Part shown: positions 51,501-61,155 of the stretch, one piece after another | Layout: each line of letters opens with the position of its first letter | Numbering within the stretch: position 1 is the stretch's first letter | NCBI GenBank assembly: GCA_900323505.1 | Contig: OOIN01000008.1 | Location: 62,001 to 126,000 of the forward strand | Length of the DNA stretch: 64,000 nt | Direction of reading: 5' to 3' | DNA from: Ustilago trichophora | Lineage: Eukaryota; Basidiomycota; Ustilaginomycetes; Ustilaginales; Ustilaginaceae | The notes under the pieces: generated by a model | What the model was told of the DNA's origin: nothing | The model's database searches: none | Seen by the model: only the letters and a program-made list of their open reading frames with translations | Program-made: the position numbers and the translations under genes

Positions 51501-54500
51501 ACATTGGTGATCTGGTTCTTGGCGATCATGTCGGACTTCTTGAGGACTTTGATGGCGTAGTAGTCGCCCGTGGTGCGCTTCTTCGCAAGGAAGACGCTAC
51601 CGAAGGCACCCTTGCTGATGGGCTTGATGATGTCAAAGTCCTTGATCGAAGAAGCAGTGGGTCGAGACGAGGGCGCTGCAGGTGGGATCCTGGGCGAAAG
51701 CGGCATCGAGCCTACCATGGGGCTCTTGTGAGAGACGCTGAACTTGCGATTGTGACGATGCGACACCCCGAGCGATTCGCCATACAGATGTGGCGAGAGC
51801 GGCGGTGTTCCTCCGAACCCGTCCGTGACCGCCGGAAGGTGCGAAGATCGTCGAGGACGGCTGACAGAGCGTCGCTGTGAAGGAACTGCGACCGAAGCGG
51901 ACAAACCTGCGCCGCTGGCACCACCGATGGAACGAGGAGCAAGCAGGTCTGCCGACGACGGTGGTGCCAGCGTCGCGCCGCCACGAGGAATTGGAATGGG
52001 TGCCAGGTGCGAAGAGCCACCCATCTTGTCGTCGACCGCTGGAATGTCATCTTCGTCCGGTGTCGCGCCTCCCATCGCCGAGAAGAGCGCAGAAGGGGGA
52101 GCGGGAAGATCGCGATCGTCTCGCTCCAGCAACATGGATCCTGACAGCAGGCCGTCCTCTTCACCGTCATCGTCCTCTTGCCCCGTCTCCGCCTCATCGT
52201 CCGCTGCGCTGGAGGACAGAGTGGAAGCCAAGCGGCTGTGCGGAGGCTTGACATGCATCGGCGATTCTGACGAATGAGATGCACGGGTCGACAGACCGAG
52301 GGAGGAAGAAACGCCAACACCTTCGGAAGACAAAGCTTGGTTGGATCCGGATCCTCGCTGCATGGGAACAGGCTGGCTGGCTGGTTGTGCTGGTGTGGTC
52401 GGCCTCCTGTCGTCCTTCGGATCTTGTTCGAGGGCACGCTGTTCAGCACTTGGCTGCTGCGACTGTGCGGCCTCGGCATTCTCTTCAGATCCGCGGTCGC
52501 TACCCTCTTCGACCAGGTCCTCAGCGCCGGACTCTGAGCCCGAGGCGGAAGACCCGCGAGAGCTACCGGTTCCCTCCTCGGCTTCCGAAAGCGCGGAAAG
52601 CGCAGCCTCGACGCGCTCCTCCCATTCCTGCCGCACGGTCTCGACATAGACAATGGTGTTGAGCATGCGATTGACAGCGCTCAGCTTGCCTCGCATGGCA
52701 TTCTCGACATCCGCCATGAGCAGATCCAGGGCAGTGTCGTCCAACGCAGGGCGTCGCCACTGCTGGACGATCACCACCTTGTTCTCCGAAGTGGGCGAGA
52801 GGAGGCGCTGCTTCTCGATGGGCTCGTTGGCGAACTCGTCCTTGATAGCTGGGGTGGAGATGTCGCAGGCGGTCTGCAGCACTTCAATGGCCGAGTCGAG
52901 AGCGCGGAGATGCTGCTTGCGAACCGAAGCAGGAGCCGGCTGGCGTAGCGAGATGGAGCGGTTGAGACCCTCGAGGGCCGAAGGCGGCTGATTGGATGCA
53001 GGTGGCGTGGTGATGGCGACGCCGCGGTATTCCAACGCAGACTCTGCAGTCTGTCCGGTGAAGTTTTCGAGGCGATTGTGCAGATCCTGAATGGCTCTCC
53101 GCAGTTCGCGGAGACCTTCGTTGCACTCGCCAATCTCCATATCCAGTCGATGCGTCTCGTTGCAGATCTCGCTGTGCTTCTCGAAGAACCAAGCTGGAAT
53201 GTCTCGCTCGCAGATGCGGCACAGCACCGGCTCGACAGAGATGGATGCCACATGTGCAAGGGCTGCAGTAGGCTCGTCCAAGACGACACCCATACCGCGA
53301 CCGCCTTTGATCACGGCGGCGTCTGGCAATCTATCTTCTCGCTCAGGAGGCCCAGTAGCCTTGAAGACCCACATCGAGTGCGAAGGGTTGCCGCTCTGCC
53401 GGTCGATCATGAGCATTCCTTTGCCCTCCATCTCTTGGAAGTAGACGGCGTCGCTGCCATCACTCTGACCGTCTGATGAAGAAGCGGAAGAGACAGACGA
53501 GCTGACGAGCGTCTTCTCCACTCGCAATCGAAAGACGGCTTCGACCGTGTGAGATTGGTTGGCTTCCAACTGTCTCGAAGCTTCGGCAAAGACGTCGGTG
53601 TCGCCAGGGGCGAGCAGTTCTTCGATGCGCGTGTCGTACAGCTCGGCAGGGTCTGAGCCCAGCACTGTCTTCCATGCAGGGCTCAAGTAGAGCAGGCGCT
53701 GCTCGTCCATGCTAAGTTCCATCAGCACGTTGATCCCAGCCGATCGGAATCCTTGCGGTGCCGGCTGCGTTGCGTCGTCGGCATGTTCATGCTCTGCGTC
53801 GATCTCCTCTTGTTGGTCCACTGCTTCGTCCTCACTCTGCTCGCCTTGGGCCTCGATCGCGCCCTCAGGGCGCATCTCTGTGCTGTACTGACGCTGCGAC
53901 GTCTGTCGAGCGCGGTCGACGATCGTCATGTCGCCATCTGCATCAGAGTCCACGTCTTCCGTGTGTTGCTCGTGCTGAAGCACAGATCTAAGCAAGTCTT
54001 TGGATGGAGAGGCAGTCCTCTGCACCGCATCTTGCGTCGATTCGAGATCCCTCTTGACTAGACCCGAAGCAGGCGAATTGGTGCCGCTGGTCGAGCCGCG
54101 AGTGATGATGTGGTGATCGGGCGCCACCGAAAAAGCTCGCGCTCGGGTAGGGCTGCTGGCTGTGGAAGGCACCCAGAAGCCCGAAGATTTGGCAGCTTCA
54201 GTGTCGCCAGCCTCGCCGGAAGCGTCACCACCCTGGCCCCCGAGAATGAAGCGGATCGGCTCAGCGTCCTGCTCGTCCTCATCGTTGAAGTTCCAGAAGC
54301 CTTTCTCTGCCTCCCACCATTCAACGACACGACTGAGACCGGCTACGGCGAGCAGGATCTGGATGAACCATCCTCGGCCTGCCCATTCGGGATGCTCGTC
54401 CCACAACCGACCGATGCCTTGGATGCGGGAGATGAGCTGAGAGCAAGAGCCAGGGCGGACAATGAGCGAATTGATCGAGGCGTCTAGCACTTCCATCGCT

Positions 54501-57500
54501 ACCGCCACCAGTTCCTCCAAGGGCTGCATCCAAGGCTGAGGGCCCAGATCTTCGGCCGGAAGCGCACGTGTCCTGCGCGACGGAGAGAGACGTGGAGATC
54601 CAGAAGAGGCCGACACGCTCGAAGTCATCATGACACCGGGCATGGGCGAATGCGACCGCGAGGTGGAGCGCGAGTTGGACAAGGAGCGGGCTCCCGAGCG
54701 ACTGAGCGACTGAGCACGGCTCAACGGGTTGAGGTTGGAAGGCTTGGCTGGGTTCGACGTTGGTGTGCTGACAGTACGCGGCGAGGTTGCAGTGGCAGCC
54801 GCAAAATTGACCGGCGGCGGCGCAGGCAGCTTGTACTCGCGTGCGGATCGCAATGCAGCAGCTTCGCGCAAGCCACCTAGGCTGGGTGAGGTGAAGAGCG
54901 AGCTGGAGGGAGAGCGCGCCTGTGGTTCAGACTCGTCCGCTCGCGAAGCGCCATCGTGAGATTCGCCGTGCTGCGCGACGTTCGAGCCAGTAATGGCAGC
55001 TGCAGCCGCAGCGGCGCCGGCGGAGAAGGAGGACGAGTTGCTCGCTCCTCGTGACATGGGCAACGATCTCGAAAGGGACGTGATGTCACCCGTCAGCTCT
55101 TCGCCACCTTCACCTGTCAGCATGCTCGGGGCGTCGTCTGCATCGTCTGCGTCCGCGTCGTCGACAAAGACTTCTTCGAGCTCCTCGACATCTCGGTCAT
55201 CGTCCATAACACTGTGCCGTCCCTCTTCTTCCTGTCGCTCCAATTCCATCTCCACATAGTTGTTGATGGCACCGATGATGCGACGGAGCTCTCGGTCACA
55301 GCTCTCTTTGGACGCCAAAAGCCTATGGCGAATATGCTGGCGGATCGAGTTGATGGTGATGGCTTTGGAGGCAGCCTTGGCCCTGGCTGCGGCACGTCCT
55401 TCGTTGTCCGATTCGAATGTCGCTTCACGCTCTGCACTGTCGTCGGGAAGAGGGTTTTGCGATGGGCGCGGGCTGGGATTCCACGCTTGCGATAGCTGCA
55501 TCGACGACTTGCGCGGCGAGATGGTCGGCGCTTGTGCTGGTTTGACACCCAACGACGCGCTGACCTCCTTTGCGCTGCCAGTGCTCTCTTGCGAGCGTGC
55601 AGAGAGCGGCTGCTTGGTTGGACTGGCGTTGTCCGAGGGCGACTTGCCCTTGCCAATCTTGTCGAACTCCTCTGCATCAAACGTGCTGAGACCCTTTTCG
55701 AGCTGCAGCGACAGTTTGGGCTGGTGACGACGTCTTCCGCCTTCCCTGCCGCTGCTGCTTACCGTCAGATGAGTCTCTTGGCTCTGCTGGGACGACGCAG
55801 ATTTGGGCGGCTCCAAGCTGGCGGGGTCCTCCTGCACAGTGACAAAGCTGGCATCGGCACCAGGCGAGACCGACCTGCGATCACTGCGATCGCCTGCCTC
55901 TAAAGTGTCATCGTCGTTGCTCGCTTCTTTGCCATCTTGGATGTCCTTTCTGAGGTTCTGTGTCGAAGTGCTGGGACGCAGTGTCCTGACCGAGTCAGAT
56001 GCACTCATAGCGGTATTGCCCGTCTGCGACCGAACATGACGACCGAAGCCGCTTTGGACCTGCGTGACCAGGGTTGGCGATGGCGTTGCGATGGTCGGGT
56101 TAGCCATCGACGATGAAGACAAGCGAGCCAGGCGGGGACCCTCCCGACGACTGTGGAGGGAGCCATCTCGTCGAGCGGCTGCGGCCGACGGGCTTTGGTG
56201 CAAGGACTGCGAGAGGGCCGCTACGGAGCCAGAGCGAGAAGCTTCGTTGGCTCGAGGCGACGATGTCGGCTTGACCCATCCTTCACCCGCTGGAGCCGTG
56301 AAGCCGGACTTGACTGCACTCCACCAAGCCTCGATCTTGCCACCGAGATGCTTGCGGCGTCCGCGTCCAGCGGCGTGGGCTTGGGCATGGGCTGTCTCGG
56401 ATCCTGTCGCGCTGGTGTAGGGTGCAGATGGCGTCACGCGACTCGTGATGGGCGAGAGAGAGAGGTTCTTGGTCTTATCCGTGCCCAGACGCTTGATCGG
56501 TGAAAAGTTGGATTTGACGGGACCGGGAGAAGAGGCCAGAGTCGAGACAGCAGTCGAGCTCGAGCCTTGTCCTCCACGTCGAGTCAGTTCGGCGCTCGCA
56601 AGCGAGAAGCTGCGTCGTGAGTCCATGCCAGGACGAGAAGGCTGTCGAGAAGGTCCTTCTGGTCGACGAGCGGGACCCAGTTGTGCCGGTTTGCGTGGAC
56701 GAGTTGCATTTGGCTTGACGGTGTTGTCATTGTCGTTGAGACTGAGAGCTGCCAGAGACGCTTCGACCTCCTCAGCATCGATGGCGTCTTGCTCCGTGCT
56801 GACGGGCTCAGCCGTCTGCAGCCTTTGACGTGTGAGGGGATCCGAGACGGAGCGATGTCCGTCCGCAGGTTGCTTTTGGAGCGCCGAGACACGCCCGTTG
56901 TCAACAGCCTCACTGCCTGTCCTTTGCGCATCAGACGACGTTGCCTTGGCCAGAGCACGCTTCGCTGTCTCGGCCTCTGCCTGTTCGGTGGTCGCAGCTT
57001 TTTCGTTATCATCCTCTCCCTCGGCCTCTGTGGCTGCCTGCGCCTCTGCCTCCTCGCGCTCGGACTGAAGCTTGGCTTCCTTCATCTTGCGGTATTCGTC
57101 GAGCCAATCGACCCATTCGAATTCTGCAAAGGCCGACGACTCGAGCTCTCGGTGGCTGTCTTCCTCTTCGTCCAGCTGCGATTCGATGCTGTCGTTCGAG
57201 TCGACGGCCGATCCCCTGCGAGCGGGCATGGGTGCATCAAGCAAACTCGAATCTCGCTGGAGGCCAATGGTGGTGCCTCGACGAGCAAGGTTGGTTTGGC
57301 CGGTCGACACGGCGATGTCGGGCTGGTTCGGACCACTTCGTTCGCGTGACAGGCAGGCTGGCTCAAGACCAGCCGCATCATTGCGACGGCCACCTTGCTG
57401 AGGTCCGAGTCGAGAGGGATTCTGCGCCCTCCACTTTTGCATCTTGGCGTTGCGACTCTGAATGATGATGCGGGCATACTCGTCTGTCCCCGACAGCGGC

Positions 57501-60500
57501 TGGTTGCTGGCTGCAGGAGAGACACCTCCGGGGGTGAAGAGCGCGGCATCGCTGGGTCGGTGCACGCGGCGCGAGGGCGATGGGATGGCTAGCAAGGCAT
57601 TGGATCCGATCGAGCTGGATAGATTGCCCTGTGTCATTCGTCTCTGGCTGAGCGTTGCAGCTGCTGGCGCCAAGGAAGCCCGAGCAGGTGCGTCCTGCGT
57701 CGAGGCGATCCAGGGTGCGGGCTTGTCGTTGGACGTCGGATGTACCTTGCTGCGCTCTCGATCAGCATCCTCTGCCGACTCTACCAAACTGTCGAAAAGC
57801 TCCTGGGCACCCCACGACATGCGTTGGGCAGCCGATCGACTTGGCGATAGTCGAGGTCGTCGTTCGGCCGTTGGGCTTGTCTGGGCCGAGGATATGCTGA
57901 GAGAAAGGAGGGGCGAGTAGGCACTCGTGCTTGCTGCCAGACCGGCGTGACGAGGTGCACTGGTGGGAACATCGAGCAGGTCAGGTTTGGGCGGAGCAAT
58001 GGTGGGGGATCTTGAGCCCAAGATGGCGGAGCTAGGAAGGCTGGCTGTTGGTCCGTAGGTCTTGCCGATGGGGATCGAGACCGACAAAGGTTGACCGCGG
58101 CTATCATGGCCGGGAAGGGCAATCTCATCCGTCTTGAGTCGCTCCATAGCAGGTGAGCTGCGACCCGACACAGCAGACTCTTCCGCTCCATACGAGTATT
58201 CGGATGCCAAAGGTGAATTGCTGCGTGTCGCATTAGGCGTCTGCGGCACGTTGAGTCGGTTGTTGGGTGTGGGCGAGGGAGACGTCTCCGAACTGAGTCC
58301 AAGCCCTAGTCCGTGTCCTTGACTGGCACCTCCCATGACCGACGAGCCAGGCTGCTGGGCGGAACCGGAAGCCGTCCATCTGCTTAGAGGCGACTCGATC
58401 GACATGGTGGAAGCGCTCTTGGGCATGGTTCGAGGTGAAGGCGACGGCGGCACAAAGAGATCACCGGCCAAACGCACTGCTGTCGGCACTCGTTGCAGAC
58501 GGATCGCATCAGCTAGACCAGCGGATCCGACACCTTTGCCGGATGGACTTGGCCCTGTTGAGCCAGAGTTGGCGTCGAAGGCAGCCGCTTGAGCCGCAGC
58601 AGGTGCCGCCGAGGAAGGAGGCACGCCTAGCGTCTGACTACGCACTCGCGAGCGCGTGTGTCCCGCAGAAGGTGTCGAACCTGGTGCCTCGAGCCCGGGC
58701 AGCTCGTCGTCTTGAATGACCTGAGAGTTTCTCTTGCGATGCAATGACGAGCGGGTGGCTAGAGAGGAGCCGAAGGGAACCGAGGAAGAGCCGAGGCCGG
58801 AGCTGGAGAGCGACGAGGTAGCGCCTTGCGTGCCGGAAGAGCTGACGCTGCCAGAGCGATGCGAGGCTGAAGTGGCAGGGATGGGCACCGGAAGCGGGAT
58901 GCTCGGGCTGCCTGACTCGATGGCGGCGACCAGATTGGGATCTACGCCATCAGGACCTCCGACGGGCGAGATGGCTCCTTCGCCTAGCAGCGCGCCTCCC
59001 AGAGATCGAGCACGGCGATGAACACTGGAGCTGAGTGACGACGAAGTCATGCGTCTACGTCGAGTGGAATGCAAGATTACGCTGCCTCCACCTGTACCTG
59101 TGCTGGGCGTCGTTGTGGCTGCGCCACTGAAGCTGGAGGGTGCAAAGGCACCGGAATTGCTGCGGCTGCCACGCGCCTCCCAACCCAGCGTAGGGGAGCC
59201 AGAGTGGAAGGAGCTGGAAGCCGGAAGACCGACCGAAGAGGCTGACGAGAGAGGCGAAGGATGGGAAGGGATGCCGAGACCTAGCGAAGAGTCTTCCTTG
59301 CGTTTGCTCATTGCGATGGTCGAGGCGGGTCGATCGACGGGTTCCAATGCCGGTGATCCTGATGCGCCGCCTCCGATGCGTCGAGGCAGAGCCGGCGGAC
59401 CCATGGAGCCGCTCGAGCTGGTGACAGACGATTTGCGCGTCAAGTTGGAGCCGGTAGTGCCAAAGTCGTCTGATACTACTGAAGAAGCGTCGTCATCAGC
59501 TGCACCGAGGCCTTGGAAAGGAGAGTGGCGTGATGGAGTGCGGTTGAGCCTCGAAGCACCGGTCACAGCTCTGTGAAGTGGATTCGAAGTGGCTCGGTCG
59601 CGATCGAGGCGTACAGATGTTCTAGCCAGAGGCGATGCACCGGCGCCGTCGTTTGCTGAAGTTGGATTGGATTGGGAATCTTTGCGGGCGGTGGGTCGGT
59701 GCTCGAAGCTCATGCTGCGATGCGTTGCCTCGTCGACCGTGTCGGACGCCGCCGAATCGGAACCAGTCTGCCTTCGCTGCCGACGACCGGGATGAGAGGA
59801 AGATGCGGACGAGACCGAAGACGGCGAGGTTGGGGAGAGAGGCTGGGCATGGCTGCCCTGAGAGGACGAGGTGGAGCCGTGTGTGCGGCGTCGTGATACT
59901 AGTGGATCGGAGTTGGATCGATGTTGTTCGTTTTCGCGGAACCACGATGAAGCAGGGTGGGTAGCGGTGCCGTCGTGGTTGAGCACCTCGTCGTCGTTGA
60001 TGTCATCGTCGTTAGGAAGGATGGATGCAAAAGCGAGCGGACTGGAAAAGGAGGGAGCTGTATCGAACGACATCCTCTTGGAAGAGCTTCGGCTGAGCGC
60101 TTTGAGTGCCGCCGAAGGTGGACTGAGGGAGAAGCCAGGCGGCGGCGGACTGGTCAACGACGGCGCTGTTGGGGGCGAAGTGCTAGCATGGGCGGACGAC
60201 GAGGAGGAGACGTTCTGAGGTTGAGAGGTGGGAGGGGAACTCTTGGCTATCGCGGCCGAGAAGCTTGGCGCAGATGAGGTTGGCGAGGTCGACGACGCGA
60301 GAGAGGCTGCTGTGGTGGAGAAGGAGGAGGAGGAGGTGGTGGTCGAAGGTAACGCCGATGCTGAGCGAGCTTCACTGGATGCAAAACGCGAATGCTTAAA
60401 AGTGCGCGTCGGTGAAGGCGGTTGATCGGATCGTGGATGCTTGCCTGCTACCGATGCTGATGAAGATGAGGGCGAAGAGTCGCCTAGCTCGACGATGCTG

Positions 60501-60715
60501 CGGAGGCTGGTGCTGTACTCGGACGCAGAACGAGCGGCTATGCTAAGCGGAGACGAAGCAGAAGGGCTGGGACCGCTGGTTGATGGTGATGATTTGGGAT
60601 CGCAAGCGTCGTCGTCGGCGTGAAAGGAGGAAGAGGGTCGTAATCGACCGAGATCGCTTGCACTGGGACTGGTCTTGTTACGGTTGGCGGGACTGAAAGG
60701 ATCGGTGAACTGCAT
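48539..60715 (-). CDS. RIM15: Rim15/Greatwall-type protein kinase with PAS-like and receiver domains, 4,058 aa
   Basis: A single ORF; an in-frame Met 16 codons upstream (60763) is also possible. Order: about 2,000 Ser-rich disordered residues; a conserved helical region (about 2062-2155, PWMQPLEELVAVAMEVLD); PAS-like domain (about 2323-2465); CRICERDIP...H zinc-like motif (about 2493-2515); AGC kinase from about 3024 (FDIIKPISKGAFGSVF, YAIKVLKK, HRDLKPDN, DFGLSK near 3165, GTPDYLAPE near 3330); receiver domain (about 3770-3890). The ~155-residue insert between DFG and the APE motif is the Greatwall hallmark. Rim15 acts below TOR and PKA, promoting quiescence by phosphorylating endosulfines that inhibit PP2A. 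The receiver keeps the acidic pair (AEDN), Asp near 3825 (MFIDVTLP) and Lys (AKPL), but its switch Thr is Ala. Poly-Gln and Gln-Ser runs precede the receiver. Yeast Rim15 is under half this length. Confidence 0.9.
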   Translation of the reverse strand: MQFTDPFSPANRNKTSPSASDLGRLRPSSSFHADDDACDPKSSPSTSGPSPSASSPLSIAARSASEYSTSLRSIVELGDSSPSSSSASVAGKHPRSDQPPSPTRTFKHSRFASSEARSASALPSTTTSSSSFSTTAASLASSTSPTSSAPSFSAAIAKSSPPTSQPQNVSSSSSAHASTSPPTAPSLTSPPPPGFSLSPPSAALKALSRSSSKRMSFDTAPSFSSPLAFASILPNDDDINDDEVLNHDGTATHPASSWFRENEQHRSNSDPLVSRRRTHGSTSSSQGSHAQPLSPTSPSSVSSASSSHPGRRQRRQTGSDSAASDTVDEATHRSMSFEHRPTARKDSQSNPTSANDGAGASPLARTSVRLDRDRATSNPLHRAVTGASRLNRTPSRHSPFQGLGAADDDASSVVSDDFGTTGSNLTRKSSVTSSSGSMGPPALPRRIGGGASGSPALEPVDRPASTIAMSKRKEDSSLGLGIPSHPSPLSSASSVGLPASSSFHSGSPTLGWEARGSRSNSGAFAPSSFSGAATTTPSTGTGGGSVILHSTRRRRMTSSSLSSSVHRRARSLGGALLGEGAISPVGGPDGVDPNLVAAIESGSPSIPLPVPIPATSASHRSGSVSSSGTQGATSSLSSSGLGSSSVPFGSSLATRSSLHRKRNSQVIQDDELPGLEAPGSTPSAGHTRSRVRSQTLGVPPSSAAPAAAQAAAFDANSGSTGPSPSGKGVGSAGLADAIRLQRVPTAVRLAGDLFVPPSPSPRTMPKSASTMSIESPLSRWTASGSAQQPGSSVMGGASQGHGLGLGLSSETSPSPTPNNRLNVPQTPNATRSNSPLASEYSYGAEESAVSGRSSPAMERLKTDEIALPGHDSRGQPLSVSIPIGKTYGPTASLPSSAILGSRSPTIAPPKPDLLDVPTSAPRHAGLAASTSAYSPLLSLSISSAQTSPTAERRPRLSPSRSAAQRMSWGAQELFDSLVESAEDADRERSKVHPTSNDKPAPWIASTQDAPARASLAPAAATLSQRRMTQGNLSSSIGSNALLAIPSPSRRVHRPSDAALFTPGGVSPAASNQPLSGTDEYARIIIQSRNAKMQKWRAQNPSRLGPQQGGRRNDAAGLEPACLSRERSGPNQPDIAVSTGQTNLARRGTTIGLQRDSSLLDAPMPARRGSAVDSNDSIESQLDEEEDSHRELESSAFAEFEWVDWLDEYRKMKEAKLQSEREEAEAQAATEAEGEDDNEKAATTEQAEAETAKRALAKATSSDAQRTGSEAVDNGRVSALQKQPADGHRSVSDPLTRQRLQTAEPVSTEQDAIDAEEVEASLAALSLNDNDNTVKPNATRPRKPAQLGPARRPEGPSRQPSRPGMDSRRSFSLASAELTRRGGQGSSSTAVSTLASSPGPVKSNFSPIKRLGTDKTKNLSLSPITSRVTPSAPYTSATGSETAHAQAHAAGRGRRKHLGGKIEAWWSAVKSGFTAPAGEGWVKPTSSPRANEASRSGSVAALSQSLHQSPSAAAARRDGSLHSRREGPRLARLSSSSMANPTIATPSPTLVTQVQSGFGRHVRSQTGNTAMSASDSVRTLRPSTSTQNLRKDIQDGKEASNDDDTLEAGDRSDRRSVSPGADASFVTVQEDPASLEPPKSASSQQSQETHLTVSSSGREGGRRRHQPKLSLQLEKGLSTFDAEEFDKIGKGKSPSDNASPTKQPLSARSQESTGSAKEVSASLGVKPAQAPTISPRKSSMQLSQAWNPSPRPSQNPLPDDSAEREATFESDNEGRAAARAKAASKAITINSIRQHIRHRLLASKESCDRELRRIIGAINNYVEMELERQEEEGRHSVMDDDRDVEELEEVFVDDADADDADDAPSMLTGEGGEELTGDITSLSRSLPMSRGASNSSSFSAGAAAAAAAITGSNVAQHGESHDGASRADESEPQARSPSSSLFTSPSLGGLREAAALRSAREYKLPAPPPVNFAAATATSPRTVSTPTSNPAKPSNLNPLSRAQSLSRSGARSLSNSRSTSRSHSPMPGVMMTSSVSASSGSPRLSPSRRTRALPAEDLGPQPWMQPLEELVAVAMEVLDASINSLIVRPGSCSQLISRIQGIGRLWDEHPEWAGRGWFIQILLAVAGLSRVVEWWEAEKGFWNFNDEDEQDAEPIRFILGGQGGDASGEAGDTEAAKSSGFWVPSTASSPTRARAFSVAPDHHIITRGSTSGTNSPASGLVKRDLESTQDAVQRTASPSKDLLRSVLQHEQHTEDVDSDADGDMTIVDRARQTSQRQYSTEMRPEGAIEAQGEQSEDEAVDQQEEIDAEHEHADDATQPAPQGFRSAGINVLMELSMDEQRLLYLSPAWKTVLGSDPAELYDTRIEELLAPGDTDVFAEASRQLEANQSHTVEAVFRLRVEKTLVSSSVSSASSSDGQSDGSDAVYFQEMEGKGMLMIDRQSGNPSHSMWVFKATGPPEREDRLPDAAVIKGGRGMGVVLDEPTAALAHVASISVEPVLCRICERDIPAWFFEKHSEICNETHRLDMEIGECNEGLRELRRAIQDLHNRLENFTGQTAESALEYRGVAITTPPASNQPPSALEGLNRSISLRQPAPASVRKQHLRALDSAIEVLQTACDISTPAIKDEFANEPIEKQRLLSPTSENKVVIVQQWRRPALDDTALDLLMADVENAMRGKLSAVNRMLNTIVYVETVRQEWEERVEAALSALSEAEEGTGSSRGSSASGSESGAEDLVEEGSDRGSEENAEAAQSQQPSAEQRALEQDPKDDRRPTTPAQPASQPVPMQRGSGSNQALSSEGVGVSSSLGLSTRASHSSESPMHVKPPHSRLASTLSSSAADDEAETGQEDDDGEEDGLLSGSMLLERDDRDLPAPPSALFSAMGGATPDEDDIPAVDDKMGGSSHLAPIPIPRGGATLAPPSSADLLAPRSIGGASGAGLSASVAVPSQRRSVSRPRRSSHLPAVTDGFGGTPPLSPHLYGESLGVSHRHNRKFSVSHKSPMVGSMPLSPRIPPAAPSSRPTASSIKDFDIIKPISKGAFGSVFLAKKRTTGDYYAIKVLKKSDMIAKNQITNVKAERMILMTQNQSPFVVKLFFTFQSAEFLYLVMEYLPGGDCASLCKVLGGLPEEWARQYIAEVVIGLQHLHSKGVVHRDLKPDNLLIDQKGHLKLTDFGLSKIGLLGRQTRQAAVASASTGGAFAGHASRTDSNSGSLPSSAASFASEARHHALSTPAGTTAGDTAASFSPMTPGLGGMMRNQSFFAAPQRSRIVSSSTDASDSGESDSQRAVPKPLPSARIDSPGNLFGAHPLLSDNLGPSSGDGGSSAPKRFVGTPDYLAPESILGIGMDDFAVDWWALGVILYEFLYGVPPFHAETPEKVFDNILSRRIDWEEDSVEVSPEARDLMESLMCTDPKRRLGSGGPEEIKDHAFFKGYDWDNVTAEPGPFVPQVTDPESTDYFDLRGASHQDFDDEPAHGTREFARAIEGNKFVQTGLPPSRMRSRLEKALQPQSSTQNEDFGNFSYKNLPVLKQANDEVIRKMREEQMPALTKALEQSAIYTRHRSFSAKGRPAQRVHSQTLAGPPSPAQSASSQGSTPSRSTAPTSPAGQLVSSAHRRRTSELPVSAAATLSATTPDGDTAIGNAGRSFPSPSAAMPIGIVDRRRQQLVEASGGGERRNSMPSRIRTKSAGIADRPALPSHWHQQQQQHQQQQQQATQSQSQSQSQTQPQESSSRKLSRSVANAAAGTSAVSPTASISPTNAFAPLPTTPAGAAGNSDEIACLIAEDNPIALRVLETILVKLGCRCTAVRDGAEAVRLAMGDHKFAVMFIDVTLPIVGGQDVTRMVKSTRNVNSTTPIVALASFDRGEPIDAAGSLFDAVLAKPLEKIDVCATLSQLGFTPTQASANTEVSGAQNVIEVSNGSGSASGTTSAPAESRPLSRKSTLARKTPSQSVVGTSGMARASTPPLVGTAGLVTTGSPHHTPYSSSPLGSSVLTSRHFEAPQQHHLQQQQQQSQSQAPKTAVSLATWQRLAESQQLVDGAGDQRDEETAETLSKVAEKLSLS
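49558..49635. repeat. Coding microsatellites: GCGATT hexamer and CTG triplet runs
   Basis: These encode a (Ser-Gln)n run and a poly-Gln/His run between the kinase and receiver domains of the Rim15-like protein. Likely length-variable between strains. Confidence 0.8.
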
Positions 60716-60763
60716 CGCTGAGACTACTCTGTTGTGGGCGTGACAGGTGAAGTGTTGCAACAC

Positions 60764-61155
60764 AGGATCACGTAGTTAACTTTGATGTCGGGATTCATGT
60801 ACTGTACAGTACTTTACAGTACACACGCACATGTGTCGGGATCAGAATCAAGGGTTGTCACACGGGCCCACGCTCTCCAAAGTCTAGATTTATTTAGGAA
60901 AACAGGCGGAATTTCAGTGTACCTCACCTCACCTCACTCGGGTCACCATCATCTTGTACCTACACTGTACCACATTTTTGTTCAACACCGACGACAAAAT
61001 GCAACAACTCAAAGTGGCCGTTCAATCTCTCGAGACTTAAAGGCAAGAAGCGGCGTGGAAGCAGGAAATGCATATAAAGTCTGGTGAACTACTGATACAT
61101 GTCTAGAATACGTCTATCTCGAGCTGCGATTGCTAAGAGTGAATGACTGGAATGT
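60764..61155. promoter_or_regulatory. Rim15 upstream region with palindromic GTACTGTACAGTAC
   Basis: 392 bp between the Rim15-like gene and the COQ1 stop. A perfect 14-bp palindrome GTACTGTACAGTAC lies at 60799-60812, containing the recurring CTGTACAGTA, followed by TTACAGTACAC. No gene. Confidence 0.45.
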
